Shown here piece by piece: positions 1 to 8,647 of a DNA stretch of 50,450 nucleotides. Every line of letters starts with the position of its first letter. Position 1 is the stretch's first letter. This DNA is from Phycisphaerales bacterium. Its GTDB lineage: Bacteria > Planctomycetota > Phycisphaerae > UBA1845. The notes under the pieces were generated by a model, which was not told the origin of the DNA, ran no database searches, and worked only from the letters and a program-made list of their open reading frames with translations. The position numbers and the translations under genes are program-made. The DNA is taken from contig JABFSN010000017.1 in assembly GCA_013140575.1 (NCBI GenBank), positions 1 through 50,450 of the forward strand. The letters are read 5' to 3'.

Positions 1-2
1 CA

Positions 3-161
3 CCGACACCACCGCCGGCGACGGAACCCGTCGCACCGCCGCCCGCGGCCACTACCGCTCCACCCCCGGCCAACGACACTACAGCGCCTCCCGCGAACGA
101 CAACGCCGCCGCGCCCAACGACAACGCACCGCCGCCTGCCGATCCGCCAGGTCAACCTTGA
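3..161 (+). CDS. C-terminal end of an unknown protein with a Pro/Ala/Asn-rich tail (partial)
   Basis: Only the last 52 codons are in the window; the gene enters from the left edge and ends at a TGA at 159-161. The visible part is a low-complexity tail of Pro, Ala, Thr, Asn and Asp with repeated PPPA and NDN units. Such tails are common on secreted or cell-envelope proteins but do not identify a family. The stop overlaps the TTG start of the next gene (TTGA, 158-161), which suggests translational coupling with the methylase gene downstream. The frame is chosen because it has no internal stop and ends at that overlap. Function unknown. Confidence 0.5.
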   Translation, partial: PTPPPATEPVAPPPAATTAPPPANDTTAPPANDNAAAPNDNAPPPADPPGQP

Positions 162-1804
162 CCGACCATCCGACCGCCGCGAGCCGACCAGCGGTGGATC
201 AGCGCCGACGAACCGAATCTCAGGAAGCACGCCGCCAGGCTGTACAAGCTGAAATCGACTCAAGGCGATCACTGCCGGAGCGCAATCGCCTCGGCCAGTT
301 CGCGACGCCCCATGCACTTGCGGTTGAGATTGTCACCCACGCCGCTTCGCTCTTGAAATGAAAGCGCAGGCCGATTCGATTCGCCGATCCGGCCATTGGC
401 TCCGGAAGTTTCTACTCCGCGGCGCTCTCCGTGTTCCGTGCCGAACGCATCGCGACTGCCGTCGGCGTTGAACTCGATCCGGCGTTCTGCGACGCAGCGG
501 ACGACCTCTGGGCCGATTCGGGTCTTCAAATCGTTCGCGGCGACTTCGCGCGCGTCGTGGCCGGGGCGGATCGCCCCGCCCCGCCCAATTTCGTCGTCGC
601 CAATCCGCCCTACGTCCGGCATCACCATTTGACACGGGAGGACAAGGAACGGCTGCAACGGTTGGCGTTCAAGATGACCGGTGTCGAGGTCAATGGGCTC
701 GCTGGTCTGTACGTTTATTTCGTCCTGCTGGCCACCGCCTGGATGAAAGACGACGGCATCGCGGCCTGGCTGATCCCCTCCGAGTTCATGGACGTAAACT
801 ACGGAACGGCCCTGAAGCGTTTTCTCACCGATCGCGTGACGCTCGTTCGCGTCCACCGCTTCGACCCGAACGAAGTGCAATTCGACGACGCACTGGTGTC
901 ATCGGTCGTTCTTGTGTTCCGCAAGACACCGCCGCCCCGAGGCCACGCGGTTGAATTCTCATTTGGCGGAACCATCGCCGACCCGGGCGCCCTCGATCGC
1001 GTGTCGATCGACTGCCTGAATGAATCTCGAAAGTGGACGGTACACCCCCGTCACGCCGGAAACGACCGGCAGACATCGGGAAACGGCGACGGGCCAGCGA
1101 TCGGCGATTTTTTTCGCATCCAGCGCGGCATCGCCACGGGATGCAACAAGTTTTTCATCCTCGACCGGGACGACGCTCAGCGCCGCGGACTGCCCGGTCG
1201 ATATCTGCGCCCGATTCTGCCCAGCCCGCGATATCTCAAGACTACGGTGATCGAGCGCGCGGACGACGGTTACCCGCAGTTGGACGGCCAACTTTGCGTC
1301 ATCGACTGCGACCTGCCGGAACCCCTCGTGAAAACCCGATTCCCGGCGTTGTGGGACTATCTACGAACCGCCGACGCCGTCGGAATCCGCGACGGATACC
1401 TCGTCGGCAAACGCATCCCGTGGTACAAACAGGAACAACGCGAACCCGCGCCGTTCCTGTGTACGTACATGGGTCGCGGCTCCGACGACAAGCGACCGTT
1501 CCGGTTCATCTGGAACCGATCATCGGCAATCTGCTCCAACCTCTACCTGATGCTCTATCCGCGCCGTGCACTGGCCGGGTTGCTTCGCGAGGACGCAGAA
1601 CGAGGTGCTGAAATCCATGAACTCCTGGGGCGCATCACCGGCCACGAACTGCGCGGCGAAGGACGGGTGTACGGTGGTGGACTCAACAAAATCGAGCCAC
1701 GCGAACTGGGGCGAATCTCGGCTTCGAGCTTGGTCGAGCGATTCCCGGAACTGGCCGAGTCGCTGGACCGGCACGATGCTCCGACGCTTTTTCCCGTTCA
1801 GTAG
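158..1804 (+). pseudogene. Eco57I-type adenine-specific DNA methyltransferase, interrupted by an in-frame TGA
   Basis: Read through one stop, this frame encodes about 548 residues of an N6-adenine DNA methyltransferase of the Eco57I/TaqI type. The N-terminus has the family's LGQFATP segment (residues 45-51), followed by SAM-binding motif I (FADPAIGSGSF) and catalytic motif IV NPPY near 604-615, then a long target-recognition-like C-terminus ending at 1804. A TGA at 359-361 cuts the frame after codon 67, between the LGQFATP segment and motif I. The next in-frame alternative start is a GTG at 431, which would lack motif I, so neither fragment should be an active enzyme. TGA is a normal stop elsewhere here, so recoding is unlikely; a nonsense mutation or a sequencing error are the main options. 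No partner endonuclease is seen. Confidence 0.75.
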
Positions 1805-4727
1805 AAATGCGCAACCGGGGACTGCGTGGGCTCTGACGCTCGCCACCCTGTTTCTTGTCATGCCTTCCTGCCGCGACGCCTGGGTGGCGCCGACTCTGTT
1901 TTCCGGCCGAAACGTGGACGCCAATCCAAACCGGCTTCCCGACCCCTCCACGCTGACCGTCTCGGCCTTTGTCGACTACGAACCCGCCCCCGCCGGCCGC
2001 ATCGTCATCGTGGCCGCGCGGAATGAAACCGCGGCGTTCGAATTGCGCCTTCGACCACAACGGGCGATCGTCGGCCTCAACATCCGATGCGCACCGCTGG
2101 TTCACGATTGGAACGGATCGGGCGATTCAAACGAATCCGACGCAACGACGCTGAACGCCGATTGCTCTCGTCTGCACCCGGTCCGACTCGACCGCTGGCC
2201 CGGCTGGCACATTCGCTACATCGAACCCGCGGACCGCGTGCCCAACGTCTACGACGTGGCCGTGCCCATCGACGCCCCCGTCGGCGGCCTTCCCGACAAC
2301 GCCCTCGCCGGGCAGGAATTCCGCGTCCTCGGCGAATTCGCCATTCCCCACGATGCCGCCCCCGGAACGTACGCCGGCCGAATTGAATTCCTCGCCGCCG
2401 CCGACCGCCTCGGCTCGATGCCCATCGAATTGCACGTGCTTTCTGTCACCATTCCGGCCGACCGCCCGGTGAATGCCCGCGTCGATCTGGATATCCGATC
2501 CATCATCCGTCACCTGACCCCCGCAAACGCGATCCAAGACGCGCAGACCGGCGCCGAATCGGAAGCGGGCCGCGCCCTCGCCAACGCCGTCCGGCTTCTC
2601 GAATCGCATCGTGTCACGCCCGTCCTGTCCGGTTTCATGCCCGCCATCAAACTCGATCGCGACGGCCAGCTCTCCGCCGACTGGTCCGATTTCGACGCCC
2701 TGGTCGGTCCATTTATCGATCCGCACGGCCCCGCCGCTCTCCGCTCCGAATTCGCCCTGCATTGGGACGACATGGTCGATCGCACCACGTCGCCGTTGCC
2801 CACCGGCGGCGATCCCGTCGAATCCGCCGCCATCGGCCTGGTCAATGCCTTCGCCGAACACTTTGCCGCCCGCGGCTGGATCGAAACCCTGACGCTCGAA
2901 TTGCCCACCGTCCGATCGCCCGATGAATTCGAACACCTCGTCGCGCTCGCCCGTCCGCTCCGCGACCTCGATCCCCGCGTCCGCGTCGGAAGTGACACAT
3001 CGTGGCACGAAACCCCCGCCAACTTCGCCGCCGCGCTGGACCAGCGCGGCGTCTCCGAAATCATCGACGTCTGGTCTCCGCCCGCCCGATTCTGCGACCC
3101 CCACCTGCGCCGCGCCGGTCTTGTCATCGCCATGCGACTCGACCAGCCGCCTTACACCGGCACCCTTGACGTGCGCGCCCCACCGGCCTTCACCCGCGTC
3201 ATCCCCTGGCAGGCCCTTCGATACGATGTCACGACGCTCTACGCCGGATCGGCCGTTCATTGGCCGCCCGCCGGTAAGCGCGCATCACCCCAGGATTGCG
3301 CCGAATTCGATCCCGCCAACCTGCTCTACCCCGGCCGCCCCTTCGGACTGGACCGACCGCTTGCGTCCCGCCGGCTCAAGACGTTGCGCCGCGGCGTGGA
3401 GGACGTCGCCCTCGCCGAACCCTTGCTCCGCTCCGATCGCGTATCCGCGGTCAACTCGTTACTAAACGCGCTCAGTTCCTACGCCTTCACCGACGCCTGC
3501 CGCCACCACCTCGACGATCCGCGTCCCTGTGCCTGGCCGTTCGACAATACGCTGTGGACGTTAGCGCGCCGTCTACTCCTCGATAATTCGTCAATCGCTG
3601 CCCATGCGGGTACTCCCGCAGATGATTCCCCGTCGCTCCAACGCAACCTCCGCTGGCTCGGCCTGCAGACCATGACCGACTTCATCGAGTTGACCGCCGA
3701 ATCCGTGCAACTGCGGCCCACTCGCGACCCCGGCATCCACCGCGTCGAATGCACGGTGCGTATCGAAAACCGATCGGCCATACCCGTCTCCGGAACCGTT
3801 GCCTTCACCGACCTTCCCCTCGGTTGGTCCGCCGTCGAACCGTCCAGCGACGTTTCCCCCATCAGTACGAAGCAGAACCCCGGACGCAAGTCCGGGGCCG
3901 AATCGCCCAACGCGTCGTCCATCGTCGGACCCGTCGACCCCGGGCAATTCCGGCGCGTCACCCTTCTCGCCGACGCCCCTTCCCTCGCCCGAAACGCCAA
4001 CGGCGTCATTCGCCTCGCCGTCGTGTTCGACCGCACAGGCGGCAGCTCCATCCGCGAACACATCCGACTGGCCATCGTCGCCGCCCGCCCCATTCAATCG
4101 CCCATCGTGCTCGACGCCGACCTCGCCGACTGGACCACCGGCGGAAACACGGCCGGCGATTTCCTCTCCATCGCTCATCGTTCGCGCCGCGCGACCGACC
4201 CGCTCCCGCCACCCGTCGCGTCTGACGACACGCAATGTTACGTCGCCTGCGACGACTCCCGCATCTACTTTGGTTTCCGTTGCTCGACGAACGCCCCGCC
4301 GCCGAATGCCGCGGTGCGTCGCAACGACGTTCGATACGCCGACGGCATTCCCGCCGACGGCGACCTCGTCGAAATCCTCATCGACCCCGAACGCATCGGA
4401 ACGCACACGCCGAACGACGTTTACTACGCGGTCGTCCGCCGCGACGGAACGGCCGTCTTCACCCGCGGCGTCGCACGCGACGGTTCCGACTACCGCACCT
4501 GGAACGCCGACATCCGCTACGCCGTCGGCGAACGCGACGGCGCCTGGATCGCCGAAATCGGCATCCCCCGCGACGCATTCCTCCAACCCGACCCCCGCGC
4601 CGTCATTTGGGGGCTAAACCTCACCCGTTTCGACGCCCAATCTCAAACCTATACCTCATGGTCCGGCGCTGCGTTTAACGCCCACGACCCGGCGTCATTC
4701 GGTCATTTGATGCTGCCCTTGCGTTGA
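1776..4727 (+). CDS. Secreted glycosidase-like protein with DUF4091-type and CBM9-like regions
   Basis: A 983-residue exported protein. The chosen ATG at 1776 overlaps the methylase frame by 29 bases and gives a signal sequence with a possible lipobox ending in MPSC (Cys 32). The middle part looks like a TIM-barrel glycoside-hydrolase-like region, closing with the segment GLDRPLASRRLKTLRRGVED, which resembles the end of DUF4091 domains. A beta-rich linker follows and then a family 9 carbohydrate-binding/DOMON-like domain over roughly the last 190 residues, with the typical pattern of a DADLADW start and an EIGIPRDAF strand. The likely role is polysaccharide binding or degradation at the cell surface; substrate unknown. 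Residues 701-709 are encoded by a mobile palindromic repeat (see 3875-3902). Confidence 0.7.
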   Translation: MLRRFFPFSRNAQPGTAWALTLATLFLVMPSCRDAWVAPTLFSGRNVDANPNRLPDPSTLTVSAFVDYEPAPAGRIVIVAARNETAAFELRLRPQRAIVGLNIRCAPLVHDWNGSGDSNESDATTLNADCSRLHPVRLDRWPGWHIRYIEPADRVPNVYDVAVPIDAPVGGLPDNALAGQEFRVLGEFAIPHDAAPGTYAGRIEFLAAADRLGSMPIELHVLSVTIPADRPVNARVDLDIRSIIRHLTPANAIQDAQTGAESEAGRALANAVRLLESHRVTPVLSGFMPAIKLDRDGQLSADWSDFDALVGPFIDPHGPAALRSEFALHWDDMVDRTTSPLPTGGDPVESAAIGLVNAFAEHFAARGWIETLTLELPTVRSPDEFEHLVALARPLRDLDPRVRVGSDTSWHETPANFAAALDQRGVSEIIDVWSPPARFCDPHLRRAGLVIAMRLDQPPYTGTLDVRAPPAFTRVIPWQALRYDVTTLYAGSAVHWPPAGKRASPQDCAEFDPANLLYPGRPFGLDRPLASRRLKTLRRGVEDVALAEPLLRSDRVSAVNSLLNALSSYAFTDACRHHLDDPRPCAWPFDNTLWTLARRLLLDNSSIAAHAGTPADDSPSLQRNLRWLGLQTMTDFIELTAESVQLRPTRDPGIHRVECTVRIENRSAIPVSGTVAFTDLPLGWSAVEPSSDVSPISTKQNPGRKSGAESPNASSIVGPVDPGQFRRVTLLADAPSLARNANGVIRLAVVFDRTGGSSIREHIRLAIVAARPIQSPIVLDADLADWTTGGNTAGDFLSIAHRSRRATDPLPPPVASDDTQCYVACDDSRIYFGFRCSTNAPPPNAAVRRNDVRYADGIPADGDLVEILIDPERIGTHTPNDVYYAVVRRDGTAVFTRGVARDGSDYRTWNADIRYAVGERDGAWIAEIGIPRDAFLQPDPRAVIWGLNLTRFDAQSQTYTSWSGAAFNAHDPASFGHLMLPLR
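3875..3902 (+). repeat. 28-bp palindromic repeat inside a coding sequence
   Basis: The hairpin CCCCGGAC-GCAA-GTCCGGGG at 3878-3897, with its flanks, is identical in reverse complement to 34650-34677, which lies between genes. Here it is in frame and encodes NPGRKSGAE in the linker between the catalytic-like and carbohydrate-binding parts. The GCAA loop fits the GNRA tetraloop class when transcribed on this strand. Confidence 0.85.
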
Positions 4728-4752
4728 TCCAACGGAATCCATAACCTATTAT
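4724..4752 (+). promoter_or_regulatory. Predicted sigma70-type promoter of the pseudopilin gene
   Basis: TTGATC (4724-4729), a 17-base spacer and TATTAT (4747-4752). It overlaps the stop codon of the upstream gene. An imperfect hairpin with arms TAACCT (4742-4747) and AGGTTA (4761-4766) overlaps the -10 box and could be an operator; that part is inference. Confidence 0.5.
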
Positions 4753-4908
4753 TCAATAGCAGGTTACGACATGTTCAATACCACCAAGCATCTCCCCACG
4801 CGGGTTTCTCGTTGCGGTTTCCGGCATCACTTTTTGTCCCCCCGCGTCGAAACCTCTACGATGTTCTACATTGATTTCACCCGACCCGAATCCGACCGAC
4901 CGCCAACC

Positions 4909-5706
4909 ATGAACCCACACCCATGTCCCAAACAAACCGCCGCCTTCACGCTCATCGAATTACTCGTCGTCGTCGCGATTATCTCCCTGCTGATCTCCAT
5001 CCTGATGCCCTCGCTCGGCCGGGCTCGTGACCAATCCAAGGGCGTCCATTGCCTCGCGCGCATGAAAGACCTGGCCCTCGCGCTCAGCGCCTACGAAAAC
5101 GAAAACCACGACCAGTTGCCCCCCTGCGCCTGGCGCCCCGATCCGAAACACCAGCCCGAACTGGTCTACGGCTGGATCGAACTGTCCTATCACTACATCT
5201 GGAAACAGCGCGTCTACGACCCGAAGCAAACCATTCAGGCCTCATTCCCCGTGCAGCGCAACCTCGAACCCGAGCGGTGGCAGGACTATTTCCTCTGCAA
5301 AGCCGCCGGCTTTCGCGGCGCGAGCAGCGGCCACTACCGCGTTTACCTGCCGAGTTGGCTGATGGGCACCTACCCCCGCGACCCCGACGGCAAGTACGAC
5401 GTTCCGAACACGGTTCCCAACCCCTTACTTTCCGGCTCGCGCTCGTTGATCGCGCCGCACATGCCGCTCCTCGGCGACGCCAATCCGCAATCCGAGCGCA
5501 TCGACTCCAGCTACATCGACGCCGGCGACGCCAACGCCCCCGGCACCACCGGCATCAACGGCAACCGCTTCGACGACCGCCACTACGGCGGCACCAACTT
5601 CCTCTTCCAGGATTTCAGCGCCCACTGGGAACGCAACAACTACCGCGAACGCCTCTCCATCGACGTCGACCTCAACGGCGTCAACGACGTCGACGTCGTC
5701 CGGTAG
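4909..5706 (+). CDS. Prepilin-type (type II secretion / type IV pilus) pseudopilin-like protein
   Basis: A 265-residue protein with the prepilin N-terminus AAFTLIELLVVVAIISLL just after a short basic leader; cleavage by prepilin peptidase would fall between Ala and Phe, with the conserved Glu at mature position 5. The ATG at 4909 is chosen because it gives a 12-residue leader; in-frame ATGs at 4771 and 4861 would give unusually long leaders. The C-terminal half is a globular domain with conserved Trp and Tyr and a 'RHYGGTNFLFQDFSAHW' motif, as in the many pseudopilins of planctomycetes. It likely sits in the inner membrane or a pseudopilus. No other secretion genes are nearby, so its system cannot be named. 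It has its own predicted promoter at 4724-4752. Confidence 0.8.
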   Translation: MNPHPCPKQTAAFTLIELLVVVAIISLLISILMPSLGRARDQSKGVHCLARMKDLALALSAYENENHDQLPPCAWRPDPKHQPELVYGWIELSYHYIWKQRVYDPKQTIQASFPVQRNLEPERWQDYFLCKAAGFRGASSGHYRVYLPSWLMGTYPRDPDGKYDVPNTVPNPLLSGSRSLIAPHMPLLGDANPQSERIDSSYIDAGDANAPGTTGINGNRFDDRHYGGTNFLFQDFSAHWERNNYRERLSIDVDLNGVNDVDVVR

Positions 5707-5737
5707 GTCAGCTCATCAGCCTGCCGCCGTCGCGCAT

Positions 5738-5772
5738 AAAAAAGGCCGGCGCGCGTCTCCGCGACACCGGCC
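5738..5772 (-). terminator. Rho-independent terminator of the thioredoxin/TPR gene
   Basis: On the minus strand GGCCGG (5772-5767) pairs with CCGGCC (5749-5744), with extra GC pairing inside, followed by six T. It lies between two converging genes; only the minus strand has the U-run, so it serves the gene ending at 5854. Confidence 0.65.
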
Positions 5773-5786
5773 GATTCAATTCGACT

Positions 5787-5839
5787 GCTGGTGCGAGAAT
5801 CCTCTCTCGCACCCACTGCCGCCGGAATCCCTTCCGGCG
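5787..5839 (+). repeat. Paired-hairpin repeat, copy 1 (TCCC-loop family)
   Basis: Starts with GCTGGTGCGAGAATCC. The first hairpin is GGTGCGAGA/TCTCGCACC (5790-5813); six bases later comes CGCCGGAA-TCCC-TTCCGGCG (5820-5839), an 8-bp perfect stem with a TCCC loop. Related copies lie at 7455-7576 and 17539-17613. Confidence 0.85.
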
Positions 5840-5853
5840 ATTCGATCGATCTC

Positions 5854-7326
5854 CTACTCTTTTCCCTTCTTCGCCTCTTCGAACCGCTCCAGTGCCGCCT
5901 GCAACTCAGGCTTCGCCGGTCCTTCCGGGCATTTCTCGATCGCCTGCTTCTCGATGACGATGGCCTCATCGATCTTCCCGTTCTCGAATTTCGCCAGCGC
6001 CAGCGTGTCCAGATTCATCCATGAATCCCCGCCCGGCGATTTCCTCATCGTCTCCGACGCGGCCAACGCCAGTTCGTTGTACTGCCCCTTGAAATCGTCT
6101 TGGGTCAGCAGGCCCCACGCGAAATTGTTCAACGCCTCCGCATCCCCCGCCGCGAGCTGCACAAAATACTGCCCCGTCACGTTTGCCGCCTTCAGGTCCT
6201 TCTTGCACTCGTGCAGAATGTGAAACTTGGTCAGATGGTGCATGGGCTCCTGCGGCGCCACCTCGATGGCCAGCTCCACCGCCCGCAACGCCAACTCCCC
6301 GCACTTCACCCGCATTACGGGCGACGACAACACTTCCGCGAAGCGGCTCAACTTCTCCGCGTTCCCCTTCATCAATTCGATGGTCTCGCCCGCCAGCTTC
6401 ATCGCTTTCGACGTATCGCCCGTAACCGCCAACGCCCGGAAATACGCCATGCGCACGTCCACGTCCTTCGGCGCCGCCGCGAGCGTTTTTTCCAACGCCG
6501 CGAACGCCAGCGCGTTGCTGCCGGCCTTGTCTTCCTCCATCACGATCTCGTCCGCCACCTGAATCACCTTGCCCGGATCATTCCCCGCGACCTTCAAGAC
6601 CTGTTCGGCGACCTTCTTCGCCTCCTCCGGTTTTTCCAGATAGCCCGCGTACGCGCGAAACTTCCACAAATGATGCCCAATGCTGTCCGGCTTGACCGCA
6701 ATTGCCTCGTCCGCGGCCTTGATCAAATCCTCGAATTCGCCGTCGTACGTCGCCCGATCGATCTTGCGATCGATCCGATACAACTTCATCGCCAGTTCCA
6801 GGTCGTACTTGCCCGCCGCCAATTCCTCGATCGCCGTCTCCATCCCGTCCATCGGATGACCGATCCACGCGATCTTCCCCGACTGCTCCACCACGAACGC
6901 CGTCGGAATCCCCGACTGCTCGGCCGCGTCCATGTACGCCCGGTACGTCTCCCCGCTTTTGTCAAAAGCGACCGCGTAATCCATCTTCCGGTCCATGCGT
7001 TCGATGAACCGCTTTACATCGTCCAGCGTGTTCCCCGGGTCGTATTGCGAAACCCCGACGATGCGCACGTTCTTGGCCGCGTACTTCCGCTGGAATTCCG
7101 TCAGGTGCGGCACCGTTTCCACACAGGGCCCGCACCACGTCGCCCAGAACTCGACGACCGTGATCTGCTTGCCGTCGGCCTTCACCGGGTCGATCGGGCC
7201 GCCCTTAACCCATTCCACTTCCCCCAGCTTCGGCGCCACCGATCCCACTTCCAAAACTTCCGCGCGCGCCATCGCCGCCCCGCCGACCAACGCCAGAACG
7301 ACCGCCCATTCCCGCTTAATCGCCAT
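5854..7326 (-). CDS. Exported TlpA-type thioredoxin with C-terminal TPR region
   Basis: A 490-residue protein. The start at 7326 (MAIKREW) is chosen over an upstream in-frame ATG because GGGGAG lies 10 bases before it and it opens directly into a signal peptide (cleavage near ARA-E, residue 22). Residues 25-180 form a TlpA/ResA-like thioredoxin fold with the redox motif WCGPC (Cys 65 and Cys 68) and the cis-Pro segment SGIPTAF (Pro 141). The rest is helical with TPR-like spacing and no enzyme motif. The probable role is thiol-disulfide exchange in the periplasm, with the TPR part binding partners. Many planctomycetes encode such fusions; substrates are unknown. Predicted promoter 7401-7430, terminator 5738-5772: a single-gene unit. 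Confidence 0.85.
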   Translation of the reverse strand: MAIKREWAVVLALVGGAAMARAEVLEVGSVAPKLGEVEWVKGGPIDPVKADGKQITVVEFWATWCGPCVETVPHLTEFQRKYAAKNVRIVGVSQYDPGNTLDDVKRFIERMDRKMDYAVAFDKSGETYRAYMDAAEQSGIPTAFVVEQSGKIAWIGHPMDGMETAIEELAAGKYDLELAMKLYRIDRKIDRATYDGEFEDLIKAADEAIAVKPDSIGHHLWKFRAYAGYLEKPEEAKKVAEQVLKVAGNDPGKVIQVADEIVMEEDKAGSNALAFAALEKTLAAAPKDVDVRMAYFRALAVTGDTSKAMKLAGETIELMKGNAEKLSRFAEVLSSPVMRVKCGELALRAVELAIEVAPQEPMHHLTKFHILHECKKDLKAANVTGQYFVQLAAGDAEALNNFAWGLLTQDDFKGQYNELALAASETMRKSPGGDSWMNLDTLALAKFENGKIDEAIVIEKQAIEKCPEGPAKPELQAALERFEEAKKGKE

Positions 7327-7400
7327 TGCCGATTGTCTCCCCGTTAATTGATGGCCCTGGATGCGAACCACGCCCGAATTCACCGCCGTCACTACCGCCT

Positions 7401-7430
7401 ATGATAATCCCGTATGGCTCCCATTCGCAA
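7401..7430 (-). promoter_or_regulatory. Predicted promoter of the thioredoxin/TPR gene
   Basis: On the minus strand TTGCGA (7430-7425), 18 bases, TATCAT (7406-7401). This leaves a leader of roughly 68 bases before the start at 7326. Confidence 0.45.
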
Positions 7431-7454
7431 CGCCCCGCTCGCTTGTGGGAAAAC

Positions 7455-7576
7455 GCTGGTGCGGGAATCCTGCTGGTGCGAGAACCCAATCCCGCTGGTG
7501 CGAGAATCCCTTCCCGCGTCCCGCTGGTGCGAGAATCCCTTCTCGCACCCGCTCTCCGCGGGAATCCCTTCCCGCG
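7455..7576 (+). repeat. Paired-hairpin repeat cluster, copy 2 with extra half-units
   Basis: Four successive units begin with GCTGGTGCG. The complete hairpin is GGTGCGAGAA-TCCC-TTCTCGCACC (7526-7549, 10-bp stem), followed after seven bases by CGCGGGAA-TCCC-TTCCCGCG (7557-7576, 8-bp stem). The unit at 7494 has one mismatch (GCGAGAA against TTCCCGC), as if caught between the two stem types. The cluster fills most of the 360-bp gap between divergent genes. Confidence 0.85.
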
Positions 7577-7686
7577 TTCTCCCAGCGCTGCCACCCGGGA
7601 CGCCCATTCATCGGACGATTCCCGACACACCCGTGAACGCTTCCACCGCTTCCCTCCTCGCCGCCGCCGCAATAAACTGTCCCGCC

Positions 7687-8361
7687 ATGTCCACCGAACC
7701 CCATGCTCGAACGATCGTGGACCGTTGGCGCGGCACCGCCGCCTTCTTCCGCGCCTTCCTCGCGGCGCCCGACGTCGTGGGCGCCGCCCTGCCCAGTTCG
7801 CGTTCGCTGGCCCTCGCGCTGCTCGCGCCCATGCGCGCCCGGACCGCGCCCGTCGCGATACTTGAGATCGGCGCCGGCACCGGCGCCGTCACGCGCCATC
7901 TGGTGCAGGAACTGGGCCCGCACGACCGGTTGTCCATCTGCGAAATCCGACCCGACCTGATGGCCCACATCGAACGAAACATTCTCGGCTCCCCCTCCGC
8001 AATTCGCGCCCGCGCTGACCGAAGAATCACCCTGTTCAATTGCCCCGCACAGGAGTTGCCCACCGACCAACCGTACGATTACATCGTGTCCGGCCTGCCG
8101 TTCACGGCCTTCTCGCCCGTCGTGGTTCGCGAAATCCTTGATCATGTGGCCGGACTGTTGCGTCCCGGCGGCGTCTTCAGCTACTTCGAATACATCGCGC
8201 TCCGCCGCCTGCGCGCCTGGACGTCCATCGGTCAATCCCGCAAACGCGTGAACGAATTGTCGGCCATTCTCGACGCCGCCATCGACCGTCATCAGTTCCA
8301 CCGCGCCACCGTGCTCGCCAACTTCCCGCCCGCGTTCGCGCGACACTTACGTTTCCGGTGA
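7687..8361 (+). CDS. SAM-dependent methyltransferase, phospholipid N-methyltransferase (PmtA)-like
   Basis: A 224-residue class I methyltransferase. The N-terminal segment FLAAPDVVGAALPSSRSLA precedes the SAM-binding motif I LEIGAGTGAVT (about residues 60-70), an acidic strand end in CEIRPDL and motif IV-like VSGLPFTAF. This order, a PSS/PSR segment before motif I and a GLPF motif, is seen in PmtA-like phosphatidylethanolamine N-methyltransferases and their relatives of the rRNA adenine dimethylase fold. The likely job is N-methylation of a lipid head group at the membrane, but a different substrate is possible. The start at 7687 has no clear ribosome-binding site. It stands alone between a repeat cluster and tRNA-Leu. 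Confidence 0.7.
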   Translation: MSTEPHARTIVDRWRGTAAFFRAFLAAPDVVGAALPSSRSLALALLAPMRARTAPVAILEIGAGTGAVTRHLVQELGPHDRLSICEIRPDLMAHIERNILGSPSAIRARADRRITLFNCPAQELPTDQPYDYIVSGLPFTAFSPVVVREILDHVAGLLRPGGVFSYFEYIALRRLRAWTSIGQSRKRVNELSAILDAAIDRHQFHRATVLANFPPAFARHLRFR

Positions 8362-8465
8362 GCGCCCCAAATACCTTGACGCCTGCGGAGCGATCTCCCC
8401 GAGCCGCGACCGTCAACGAGCCGATCGTCGGCGCCGCGACACGGGCTTGCGTCGGTATTCCCGCG

Positions 8466-8494
8466 TTGACACGTTGGCGGGGCATCTCTAGCAT
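8466..8494 (+). promoter_or_regulatory. Promoter of tRNA-Leu
   Basis: A consensus TTGACA (8466-8471), 17-base spacer and TAGCAT (8489-8494), ending 12 bases before the first tRNA base. Confidence 0.7.
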
Positions 8495-8505
8495 CGCTTC
8501 GCCGC

Positions 8506-8589
8506 GCCCGGGTGGCGGAACTGGCAGACGCGCATGGTTGAGGGCCATGTCTACGTAAGTAGGTGGAGGTTCGAGTCCTCTCCCGGGCA
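8506..8589 (+). tRNA. tRNA-Leu (anticodon GAG)
   Basis: An 84-base class II tRNA ending at the discriminator A. The acceptor stem is GCCCGGG/CCCGGGC (8506-8512 with 8582-8588). The anticodon arm CATGG-TTGAGGG-CCATG gives anticodon GAG, reading CUC and CUU codons. A long variable arm (CTACGTAAGTAG) and the T-arm GGAGG-TTCGAGT-CCTCT fit leucine. The 3' CCA is not encoded. The gene has its own strong promoter at 8466-8494. Confidence 0.95.
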
Positions 8590-8647
8590 TCCCCCGCGAA
8601 CGACATGTTCTGATTATTGAATCCCGGTGGGGCGCGGCGTGCGCCCG

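Noticed and set aside
359-361. TGA as selenocysteine or recoded codon
   Set aside because: No selenocysteine-type context in a methylase family, and TGA ends many genes here normally.
7455-7576. CRISPR array
   Set aside because: Units are hairpins of unequal spacing without constant-length spacers, and no cas genes are present.
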